Assembly: GCA_035295745.1 (NCBI GenBank)
Contig: DATGIL010000064.1
Location: 1-44,331, forward strand
DNA: 44,331 nt
Reading direction: 5' to 3'
Source of the DNA: JAIQFL01 sp035295745
GTDB lineage: Bacteria; Acidobacteriota; Terriglobia; Bryobacterales; Bryobacteraceae
Shown here: positions 26,069 through 33,142 of the stretch, piece by piece
Layout of the letters: each line of letters opens with the position of its first letter
Position numbering within the stretch: the first letter of the stretch is position 1
The notes under the pieces: generated by a model
What the model was told of the DNA's origin: nothing
The model's input: only the letters and a program-made list of their open reading frames with translations
Databases searched by the model: none
Made by a program: the position numbers and the translations under genes

Positions 26069-26791
26069 ATGAAGACCCGCCTGGACCGCCTGCTCGTGGA
26101 ACGCGGTCTCGTCGAATCCCGCGAGAAGGCCCAAGCGCTCATCATGGCGGGCGATGTGCTGATCGATGGGCAAAAGGCGGACAAGCCCGGGCGCCCTGTC
26201 GAGCCGGATTGCACGCTCACACTCGTGAAACCGCCACCTTATGTGGGTCGCGGCGGCCACAAAATGGCGGGCGCACTCGAGCATTTCCATATCGACGTCC
26301 GCGGCACAGTTTGTCTGGATATCGGTTCCTCTACCGGAGGCTTCACCGACTGCCTGCTGCAGGCGGGCGCGGCGCGGGTGCATGCCGTCGATGTCGGCGT
26401 CGGCCAGCTTGCGTGGTCGCTTCGCACGGATGCGCGGGTGATCGTGCACGAGGGCGTCAACGCGCGTCAACTGATGCTCCAAGAGATTGGCGAGAGGGTG
26501 GATTTCCTCTCCTGCGACGTCAGCTTCATCTCGGTGACGCTCATTTTGCCGGCCGCGGTTCCGCTGCTCCAACCTGGTGGGCAAATGGTTATACTGATCA
26601 AGCCGCAGTTTGAAGCCGGCAAGGGTCTGGTGGGTAAGGGCGGGATTGTGCGCGACCCGGAAGTCCATCAGGCGGTATGCGAAAGGGTGACGCGCGCCGT
26701 GCAGGAATTCGGGTTCGAAACCAGCATTGTCGAAAGCCCCATTCTGGGAGCCGAAGGGAACAAGGAGTTCCTCCTTTATGCCCATCATTGA
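26069..26791 (+). CDS. tlyA: TlyA-family rRNA 2'-O-methyltransferase
   Basis: About 240 residues: an S4 RNA-binding domain at ~1-60 (MKTRLDRLLVERGLVESREK, VLIDGQKADKPGRPV), then VGRGGHKMAGALEHF and an FtsJ-like methyltransferase. Its SAM loop is DIGSSTGGFTDCLLQ, with later LIKPQFEAGKG and GNKEFLLYA. TlyA enzymes methylate 16S/23S rRNA cytidines at the 2'-O and are often mis-annotated as hemolysins. I prefer the ATG at 26069 because the family begins MKxRLDxLLVERGL. An ATG nine bases earlier (26060) is also open. The 3' end overlaps nadK by 14 bases, a pairing seen widely in bacteria. Confidence 0.93.
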   Translation: MKTRLDRLLVERGLVESREKAQALIMAGDVLIDGQKADKPGRPVEPDCTLTLVKPPPYVGRGGHKMAGALEHFHIDVRGTVCLDIGSSTGGFTDCLLQAGAARVHAVDVGVGQLAWSLRTDARVIVHEGVNARQLMLQEIGERVDFLSCDVSFISVTLILPAAVPLLQPGGQMVILIKPQFEAGKGLVGKGGIVRDPEVHQAVCERVTRAVQEFGFETSIVESPILGAEGNKEFLLYAHH

Positions 26792-27650
26792 GACCGTCGG
26801 GATTGTCTCCAAGCCCAACTCGCCGCCGGCCGCCGAGATCGTACCCAAGCTCATCGAGTGGCTGAGAGAACGCGGCATTCAGAGCCGGCTGGACGAGCAG
26901 ACCTCGCTCTACGCCGGACCAGATTCCAGGCACGCCGCCGCCGTCGCCCGCACGGAGGTCCCGGAAGGCACGCAACTGGTCATCGTTCTTGGAGGTGATG
27001 GTACGCTGCTTTCTGCCGCACGCGCCATCGGCAGGCGCGAGATCCCGTTGTTTCCGGTCAATCTGGGCGGCCTTGGCTTCCTCACTGCTATCACAGTGGA
27101 TGAGCTCTACCCCGAACTGGAACGCGCCTTGGCCGGCAAGCACCGCGTAGCCAAACGCAGGCTCCTGAACACGCAAGTGGTGCGCGGCGGCAAAGTCACC
27201 GCCAGCTACGATGCATTGAACGATGCCGTGATCACAAAGTCGGCGATCGCTCGCATGATCGATCTCGATACCCATGTGGACGACCAGTTCGTCTGCGCGT
27301 ACAAGGCGGACGGGCTCATCATCTCCACGCCCACTGGGTCCACGGCATATTCGCTATCTGCGGGCGGTCCGATTATTTTTCCGTCAGTGCCCGCCATGTG
27401 CATCACGCCCATCTGTCCGCATATGCTCACGAATCGCCCGGTGATCGTACCTGAGACCAGCGTGATCCGGGTGCTCTCTCGCGGTACCGACAGCGTGTTC
27501 CTCACGATTGATGGCCAGGTGGGGACGCCGATCCACGAGGGAGACACGATGGTGTTGCACAGCTCAGACTTTTCGCTGCACCTGATCCGTCCTCCGCGCA
27601 TGATGTTCTTCGATGTGCTGCGGCAAAAATTGAAATGGGGAGAACGATGA
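26778..27650 (+). CDS. nadK: NAD kinase
   Basis: A 290-residue NAD(+) kinase (PpnK/NadK) that makes NADP from NAD and ATP. The diagnostic motifs are all present: VLGGDGTLLSAAR (GGDGT phosphate site), FPVNLGGLGFL, ADGLIISTPTGSTAYSLSAG, and NRPVIVPETS. The ATG at 26778 lies inside the end of tlyA and has AAGGAG about ten bases upstream. Its TGA overlaps the next gene's ATG as ATGA. Tight overlaps on both sides indicate a single operon tlyA-nadK-symporter with coupled translation. Confidence 0.96.
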   Translation: MPIIETVGIVSKPNSPPAAEIVPKLIEWLRERGIQSRLDEQTSLYAGPDSRHAAAVARTEVPEGTQLVIVLGGDGTLLSAARAIGRREIPLFPVNLGGLGFLTAITVDELYPELERALAGKHRVAKRRLLNTQVVRGGKVTASYDALNDAVITKSAIARMIDLDTHVDDQFVCAYKADGLIISTPTGSTAYSLSAGGPIIFPSVPAMCITPICPHMLTNRPVIVPETSVIRVLSRGTDSVFLTIDGQVGTPIHEGDTMVLHSSDFSLHLIRPPRMMFFDVLRQKLKWGER

Positions 27651-28864
27651 AGCGGATTTCGCTCACCGCATGGATTTTTATCGGAATGGCCGCCGGCGTG
27701 GCGCTCGGGATTGCCGTGCCTGGCTTCGCCAAGCAACTCGCCCCGGTGAGCAACGTCTTCCTGCGGCTGATCCGCTCGATTATTGCGCCGCTCCTCTTCG
27801 GGACACTGGTGGTGGGGATCGCCGGCGGAGGCGATATGAAGCAGATGGGCCGCATCGGCGGCAAGGCTCTCCTGTACTTTGAAGTCGTCACCACGTTGGC
27901 GCTCTTCCTCGGATTGGGCGCCGTGAACCTGGTGCGTCCCGGGGCAGGGGTCACGATCGAACGCAGTGCGGCCGAAGCCGCCGTCCCGCAAAATCAGACC
28001 ACCTTCAGTTCGATCATCGAACACATCTTCCCCACCAGCATCATCGACGCACTGGCGCGGAACGACGCCCTGCAGATCGTAGTCTTCGCGTTCCTGTTCG
28101 GCGCTGCCTGTGCCGCTATCGGCGCGAAATCGCGGCCCGTGGTGGAGTTCTGCACGTCCCTGGCCGAAGTCATGTTCCGCTTCACCAAATACGTGATGTA
28201 CCTGGCTCCGCTGGGCGTGTGTGCCGCCATCGCCGTCACGGTCGGAAGCAAAGGGGTCACGGTCTTGTTCGGCCTCAGCAAACTGATTTTGACGATGTAT
28301 GGCTCGGCCTTGCTTTGCATTGTTTTCGTGCTCGCGCCCGGCCTGCTGCTTTTTGGGATCCCCATCGGCAAGTTCTACCGCGCCGTCCGCGAGCCGTTCC
28401 TGATCGGATTCTCTACCGCCTCGAGCGAAGCTGCGCTGCCGCTGGCGTTGGAGAACATGGAGAGTTTCGGCGTCCCCAAGCACATCGTGGGCTTCGTCAT
28501 TCCCACCGGCTATAGCTTCAACCTGGTGGGCAGCGCGCTATATCTTTCGCTGGCCTCCGTGTTCGTCGCGCAGGCTGCTGGAATGAGCCTGACTTGGGGC
28601 GAGCAACTCCTCATGATGCTCACCCTGATGCTCACCAGCAAAGGCGTGGCGGGCGTTCCTCGAGCCGCGCTGGTGATCCTGGCGGGTACCTTGGCGACCT
28701 TCCATCTCCCCATGGAGGGCGTGGCCGTCCTGCTCGGGGTCGACGCCCTGCTCGACATGGCGCGGACCTCGATCAACGTACTTGGCAACTGCCTGGCCAG
28801 CGCCGTGGTGGCGCGGTGGGAAGGCTACAAGGTGGGGCAGGAAGTCGTCGAAATCGTCGCGTAA
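27647..28864 (+). CDS. Dicarboxylate/amino acid:cation symporter (DAACS, SDF family)
   Basis: A 405-residue inner-membrane carrier of the GltP/DctA fold. It has many hydrophobic helices, the serine-rich re-entrant loop GFSTASSEAALPLALE, the hairpin-2 area GTLATFHLPMEG, and the helix-8 motif DMARTSINVLGN with the substrate-carboxylate Arg and the Asn of the NxxG motif. Family members import glutamate, aspartate or C4-dicarboxylates with Na+ or H+. Where sodium-coupled homologs have NVxGD this protein has NVLGN, so cation coupling may differ (see findings). The ATG at 27647 overlaps the nadK stop (ATGA), with GGGGAG upstream. Exact substrate not determinable. Confidence 0.93.
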   Translation: MKRISLTAWIFIGMAAGVALGIAVPGFAKQLAPVSNVFLRLIRSIIAPLLFGTLVVGIAGGGDMKQMGRIGGKALLYFEVVTTLALFLGLGAVNLVRPGAGVTIERSAAEAAVPQNQTTFSSIIEHIFPTSIIDALARNDALQIVVFAFLFGAACAAIGAKSRPVVEFCTSLAEVMFRFTKYVMYLAPLGVCAAIAVTVGSKGVTVLFGLSKLILTMYGSALLCIVFVLAPGLLLFGIPIGKFYRAVREPFLIGFSTASSEAALPLALENMESFGVPKHIVGFVIPTGYSFNLVGSALYLSLASVFVAQAAGMSLTWGEQLLMMLTLMLTSKGVAGVPRAALVILAGTLATFHLPMEGVAVLLGVDALLDMARTSINVLGNCLASAVVARWEGYKVGQEVVEIVA

Positions 28865-29206
28865 CGAGGCGCGACCGTGAGGAAGGCGGGAAAAATCGCG
28901 TGACGGCCGGATCGCCTGCGCCACATCGCGATGGGGTGTCGCTTGCTTACGCGCGCGGCTCGTCACCGACTTACGAGCCGCGACCGTGAGGGAGCGTTGC
29001 CGCCACGCCGCTAAAGCAGTCAAGACCGCTTGCTGACGCGCGTGTCACAAGCGCACGTATCGCGCGAAGGTAGCTTACGAGCCGCGACCGTGAGGGAGCG
29101 TTGCCGCCACGCCGCTAAAGCAGTCAAGACCGCTTGCTGACGCGCGCGGCTCGCAAGCGCACGTATCGCGCGAAGGTAGCTTACGAGCCGCGACCGTGAG
29201 GGAGCG
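28865..29206. repeat. Repeat array of ~105-bp units with GAGCCGCG palindrome
   Basis: Unit 1 is 28971-29074 (104 bp) and unit 2 is 29075-29180 (106 bp). They are nearly identical except around GCGCGTGTCACAAGCG versus GCGCGCGGCTCGCAAGCG. A third partial unit follows at 29181-29206, and a degenerate start (GCGACCGTGAGGAAGG) lies just after the symporter stop. CGCGGCTCG and CGAGCCGCG recur as inverted pairs (28954-28962/28974-28982 and 29145-29153/29184-29192), so each junction can fold into a hairpin. No gene is recognised within the 28865-29292 gap. Confidence 0.85.
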
Positions 29207-29292
29207 AACCTGCCGAAGCCTGCAATATATCCGAACGATTCTGTGGCGAGGTTGGTAGTACCAGCCCCGAGCAGTTGTACCATGGGTACCAT

Positions 29293-29727
29293 ATGGGTTT
29301 TCAGTGGCTCGAGATGAGGATTTCGGAGGAGCAGGACCGTCGTACCAAGGAGTCGCAGATTTTGGAGCGGCTGCCCCGCGTGATGGAGGAACTGCATGAC
29401 GCTCTCGCGGAGTGCCTGGAGGAGTACACCGGAGTCTTCGGCAAGGAATCTGCCGAAATTACGCTCCAATCCTCCCGCATTCACGTGTCGGTACGCGAAC
29501 TCCAGGACGGGAAGTGGCAGCAGGTTTCCAGGGTCGATGTTTCCATCGTGCCGAGTGTTCCAGGCTTTCAGATTGAACGGGAAAGCGAACCCCTGATCAT
29601 CGAAATCGGCCTGCTTCCCGGCGAGAAGGCTTTCTATCGTGATCAGAAGCTTGACAAGTACCTGGGCATGGAGGAATTGACCCGGCGCATCCTCGACCGG
29701 GCCCTTTTCCCGAGACTCAGTGAATAG
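29293..29727 (+). CDS. Conserved-looking hypothetical protein (about 144 aa)
   Basis: I do not recognise the family. The protein is soluble, without signal peptide or membrane segment. An N-terminal helical, charged stretch (EEQDRRTKESQILERLPRVM then EELHDALAECLEEY) precedes a beta-rich middle (ITLQSSRIHVSVREL, RVDVSIVPSVPGFQIERE), and the C-terminus is helical (YLGMEELTRRILDRALFPRL). The ATG at 29293 is the first in frame; a TTG at 29275 is also possible, and neither has a clear ribosome site. It ends exactly where the convergent PmoA-like gene ends, with no spacer base. Confidence 0.65.
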   Translation: MGFQWLEMRISEEQDRRTKESQILERLPRVMEELHDALAECLEEYTGVFGKESAEITLQSSRIHVSVRELQDGKWQQVSRVDVSIVPSVPGFQIERESEPLIIEIGLLPGEKAFYRDQKLDKYLGMEELTRRILDRALFPRLSE

Positions 29728-30753
29728 CTACTTACCGGCGATATATTTATCCCAAATTTTGGCGAGGTTGGCACTCGCGGCGTCCCCTGGGTGTACGACT
29801 ATCCGGTAGCGATAGTGCAGGCTTCTGCCTGGGTCGAGCGTCACTACGCCCAACTCGGCCTTGGGTTCGCTGGTGAAGGTCGAAAGGCCGAACGGATTGG
29901 CGGCGAACAGTCCGTACGCACGCACGTGCCAGCGGGCGCCGCGCAGCGGATTATCCGGGTGATCGAAGATCGTGATCCCGAGCTTCTCTCCGTTGATTTC
30001 GCCGGAGTAGTCGCACCAGTGGGACGGCTTGCCCCAGACTTCCTTCTCGGTGGCACCGCCGTCTGCGTTGGTGATGTGGCCGGTGCCCTTGTCCTCCTGC
30101 AGCAGCGGACGCAGGCGGATTCCGAAGACGCCATCTTTCTCATCGCCGAACGTCACACTGGTGATCGCGGTGAGGGTGATGTCGAAGTCGATGGTGCGAA
30201 GGGCGGGTTCGGAGTAGAAAGTCATCACACGCGACTCCGTGAGAATGGGTTTGCCTTCGTGATCCGTCCAATCGAAGCTGGCGGCGATGGAGCCCTTATC
30301 CTTCCCGCTCTTGACCTCGCCCATTTTCTTCAACACGATCTTGCCGCGGTCGGGCCGATTGTAAGGAGGCGCGTCGATCGGAGCGATGTTCCAAAAGTCG
30401 AGACCGTTCACCTTGGCGTGGGCGAACCAGAGGCCGCGCTGATGCGGGTGATCGGGCACTTTGCCGGTACTCTGGCCGTTCACGATAGCGAAGCCAGTCT
30501 CAGAATCCAATTCCTCTGGATTCTTCTCCATTGGCCACGCGCGGGTGATATAGGTTCCCGAGGGCGCGCGCAACGGCCACAAATAGGGCTTGGCGACTTC
30601 CGGGCCCGAAATGTAAAAATCGGTGAACGGTTTTCCGTTGATTTCGACCGGGATTTTCCCGGTTCCAGGAGTGATTTTGACTTGGCCGAAAGCGGTAATG
30701 GTCAATACGGACGCCAGGGTAAGGATCGGAATGACGGATCTCATTTGCCTCAT
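29728..30753 (-). CDS. PmoA-family (DUF6807) exported protein
   Basis: A 341-residue protein with signal peptide (SVIPILTLASVLTITAFGQ). The body matches the PmoA/DUF6807 family: YLWPLRAPSGTYITRAWPME, DHPHQRGLWFAHAKVNGLDF, GEKLGITIFDHPDNPLRGAR and WHVRAYGLFAANPFG. Despite the name it is unrelated to particulate methane monooxygenase chemistry. The family fold is a galactose-mutarotase-like beta-sandwich and members occur in sugar-utilisation settings, so carbohydrate binding or processing in the periplasm is an inference. A second in-frame ATG three codons later has GAGG before it and could be the true start. It is convergent with the preceding hypothetical gene. Confidence 0.85.
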   Translation of the reverse strand: MRQMRSVIPILTLASVLTITAFGQVKITPGTGKIPVEINGKPFTDFYISGPEVAKPYLWPLRAPSGTYITRAWPMEKNPEELDSETGFAIVNGQSTGKVPDHPHQRGLWFAHAKVNGLDFWNIAPIDAPPYNRPDRGKIVLKKMGEVKSGKDKGSIAASFDWTDHEGKPILTESRVMTFYSEPALRTIDFDITLTAITSVTFGDEKDGVFGIRLRPLLQEDKGTGHITNADGGATEKEVWGKPSHWCDYSGEINGEKLGITIFDHPDNPLRGARWHVRAYGLFAANPFGLSTFTSEPKAELGVVTLDPGRSLHYRYRIVVHPGDAASANLAKIWDKYIAGK

Positions 30754-30878
30754 TCTATCGCTAAAGTCAGCTTCCTTCTCGTTGCGCCATGCTTACGCGC
30801 GTTCGGGAATTCCGGGCTGAGGGTACCGCGCACCGCGGTCTGACGCTGCGTTGCGTCAGTTTCCCAAAACCGGCCAAA

Positions 30879-30951
30879 CCGTCTGACTCCGACGGGTGGT
30901 GTCTTGTAGAACCAGTGAGTTACAAGGAATTTCCGTCGGACTCCGACGGGT
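30879..30951. repeat. Paired 17-bp palindromes flanking an inner hairpin
   Basis: CCGTCGGACTCCGACGG (30933-30949) is a perfect palindrome around one base. CCGTCTGACTCCGACGG (30879-30895) is the same with one change. Between them CTTGTA (30903-30908) and TACAAG (30921-30926) form another inverted pair. The structure sits in the 510-bp gap 30754-31263, whose remainder shows no gene. Confidence 0.6.
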
Positions 30952-31144
30952 CCGCGAGACCGCTTGCTTGCACTGGTGCTCTGCGCGGCAAGCTGAAGAA
31001 GCCGCTACGTCAGATGCCGGCGGGTTCGGGAATTGGTCTGCGGGCCCCGAGTGATAGCCTCAAAATCCCCGGGAGATGGGGGGCGCACGGCTACTCTCAT
31101 CTTGCATGAAACTCTACTGAGCGTGCAGTTAGCACGGCCTTGCC

Positions 31145-31153
31145 TGCTAGAAT
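31145..31153 (+). promoter_or_regulatory. Extended -10 promoter candidate for the small gene at 31264
   Basis: TGCTAGAAT fits an extended -10 (TGn plus TAGAAT), about 110 bp before the start codon. CGTGC-AGTTA-GCACG, a short inverted repeat just upstream, may be an operator or the end of the preceding region. No good -35 is present. Confidence 0.35.
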
Positions 31154-31263
31154 AGGTGTGGTTTGATTTCCTGCCAATTTGGGGTCGGCTCTCCAATGTT
31201 GTTCTCACCACGGGCCGGCCAGGTTCAAATTTGCCCGCTCTCAAATCACGAGGAAGATCGAAT

Positions 31264-31560
31264 ATGAAGCCAGTTACGACAGGACCCGGCATATCCGGCG
31301 TTTTTAGCGACGATCTCGCGACCCTGCTCTCCGATCTTCGGGCCGAGAGCAAAGATAATCGATGGCGGCTCTATATTGAGGCTCTTCCTAGCGGCGGATT
31401 CTCACTTCGGATTTATGCTCCTGACCTGCGGACCGTGGTTCATGCGGTACGAAAGAACATAAACACTCTGGAAACCATTCGCCAGATTCTCGCAAAAGAG
31501 TGGGAATCTTGGCAGTCGCGAGTTCAAGCCGCGGCTGTGGCGTTGACGACTACGGCATAG
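31264..31560 (+). CDS. Small hypothetical protein (98 aa)
   Basis: A small soluble protein that I do not recognise. It begins MKPVTTGPGISGVFSDDLAT; the middle has a beta-rich segment (DNRWRLYIEALPSGGFSLRI) and the C-terminus is helical (NINTLETIRQILAKEWESW then QSRVQAAAVAL). GAGGAAG lies 7 bases before the ATG, which supports this start over the longer open frame from 31156. It is flanked by a 510-bp gap upstream and is convergent with the cupin gene. No paralog in the window. Confidence 0.65.
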   Translation: MKPVTTGPGISGVFSDDLATLLSDLRAESKDNRWRLYIEALPSGGFSLRIYAPDLRTVVHAVRKNINTLETIRQILAKEWESWQSRVQAAAVALTTTA

Positions 31561-31855
31561 GCGCATTGCCGATTGCCGGCGCGCTGCCGCACGGATCGAA
31601 GGGCATGAAGCCCGTCCGGTCACCCCTCTTACGAATCGTTCGACGCACGGCCCTACCCTCGGCTGAATCGAAGAGCATACGCCAGGCTGAGGAATGAGTT
31701 GGTTGTTTGCAGGGTGTGCCCGGGCCGTTCCCCGGGATAGGCGTGGGCAATCTGGAGGAGTTCCGCGGTTGGGCCAGCGCCGATTACCACGTCGCCACTC
31801 GAATCAGCAGTTCCGTGATCGAGTTCCACTGGCCCGGCCATCCTACACCAGCGAG
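31561..31855. other. Gap between convergent genes with a possible coding fragment
   Basis: 295 bp without a recognised gene. On the plus strand 31698-31860 an open segment ending at TAA reads like protein (VGNLEEFRGWASADYHVATR, then ISSSVIEFHWPGHP). It lacks a convincing start and may be a gene tail left by deletion. Opposite-strand frames exist but have no family features. Confidence 0.25.
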
Positions 31856-33064
31856 CTAAGCAGCTTTTGGAGCTTGCGGATTGCAAGGACCAAAGTGCTT
31901 GAGGAAGACCAGATTCTCGGTCTCGCTGCGATTGTGGATGGTGACGCCCTCGCGCGCTGCGGCGGCGGAGACGAACAACTCATCCCGGGTCATCTGCCCG
32001 TAGCGTATCAACGCCGGCGTCTCGATCTCGTGTCTGCCGAAATGCCCAAAGCCTTGCACCAGAATCGTGCCGTAAGCCGCCATGTCATGGATCTTTACGG
32101 TTCGTCCCGGAAACACGGTGAGTTCTTTGGCTGAATAGTGTGAGGTGGAGTAGACCACCCAGTTTTCGCAATAGCCGGCTTCCTCCATCTCTTCGACCGG
32201 CGCCACCGGTGAAGGATGGAACAGGCGATGCTCGGCGAAGAGCGGGTCGGTGTTGGCCTCCCAGTCGAGCATGTCGAGCAGGTAGTCGAGATCGTGATGG
32301 TGCTCCGCGGGAACGTCCTTGATCATGAGGTCCCACGGCACTCCCCTGCCTTCCACCAATGACTGGAACATCGCAAAGACATCGGAATTGACCTGGGGTT
32401 CGTAAGTCACGAGAGATCCCGGCGCATGTAGAATGCCGGGGTCGATCTGCCAGCCGGTTCCAGGCTTCAATCTGTAAGCGCGGGAGTGATACAGAATTCC
32501 GTTATCGCCCTCATTCCAGCGCTCCAGGCAGCGGCGCACGTCTTCCCGAGTCGTGCCTGGGTTCAGCCCCATGAAGGTATACGGGAAGTTGTTGTCCTTG
32601 AAGTTGTACTGCGGCGGGAAATAATAGGCCTCGGGTTTGCCCTTCTGGCCCACACGCGCTGCGAATTCGTCGCTTTGATGGAGGTGATGAGGAATCGGCC
32701 CCAGATTGTCGAAGAACTTACACAGCAGATTCCAGCCGCCATGGCGCTGCATCACGTCGGCGCCGAGAAACTGATCGCCCACCGTTTCGATGGCTTCCTT
32801 CAGCAAGGCCTTTTTGCCGTGAAATTCGATGTAGCTCAAACCCTCATCATCGGGCGTGAGAGGGCCGTTCGCGGCCTTCGTCGTGGAGGAAAACCAACGC
32901 TCATCGATGCCGCCGCGGTGCGCGCCCAGCGCATACAAATCGCGAGGATCGAGCTTCAATCTTCCGCCCGGCATCAGGAAAGAGCGCGGAACCCAGCAGG
33001 GGGCCAGCCGTACGACGCCCTCACCCTCCGCCAGTGCTTCGAGTATCAGATTCTGGTTTGACAT
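31856..33064 (-). CDS. Cupin protein resembling class I phosphomannose isomerase
   Basis: A 402-residue soluble protein. The N-terminal third contains SFLMPGGRLKLDPRDLYALG and GGIDERWFSSTTKA. The centre resembles the metal site of phosphomannose-isomerase-type cupins: NLGPIPHHLHQSDEFAARVG, then GKPEAYYFPPQYN, and further on YRLKPGTGWQIDPGILHAPG with SDVFAMFQS. A second cupin barrel follows (VFPGRTVKIHDMAAYGTILV). Sugar-phosphate isomerase activity is possible, but no substrate is shown by sequence. Related cupins include dioxygenases, and I compared and rejected homogentisate dioxygenase. Only a weak ribosome site precedes the ATG. Confidence 0.68.
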   Translation of the reverse strand: MSNQNLILEALAEGEGVVRLAPCWVPRSFLMPGGRLKLDPRDLYALGAHRGGIDERWFSSTTKAANGPLTPDDEGLSYIEFHGKKALLKEAIETVGDQFLGADVMQRHGGWNLLCKFFDNLGPIPHHLHQSDEFAARVGQKGKPEAYYFPPQYNFKDNNFPYTFMGLNPGTTREDVRRCLERWNEGDNGILYHSRAYRLKPGTGWQIDPGILHAPGSLVTYEPQVNSDVFAMFQSLVEGRGVPWDLMIKDVPAEHHHDLDYLLDMLDWEANTDPLFAEHRLFHPSPVAPVEEMEEAGYCENWVVYSTSHYSAKELTVFPGRTVKIHDMAAYGTILVQGFGHFGRHEIETPALIRYGQMTRDELFVSAAAAREGVTIHNRSETENLVFLKHFGPCNPQAPKAA

Positions 33065-33142
33065 ATTGCCCGGTGTCCGTGCGCTAAATAGTCACAATGG
33101 CGCGTAGACCTCGAATTGTCAAGGTCCCCAGGTGACCGTTCG

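Noticed and set aside
28971..29206. CRISPR array
   Set aside because: The units are ~105 bp, nearly identical along their full length and without alternating unique spacers; no cas gene is in the window.
31856..33064. Homogentisate 1,2-dioxygenase as identity of the cupin protein
   Set aside because: The length and double cupin fold are suggestive, but the characteristic homogentisate dioxygenase sequence blocks are absent. The HHLHQSDE...GKPEAYY pattern is closer to phosphomannose-isomerase-type cupins.
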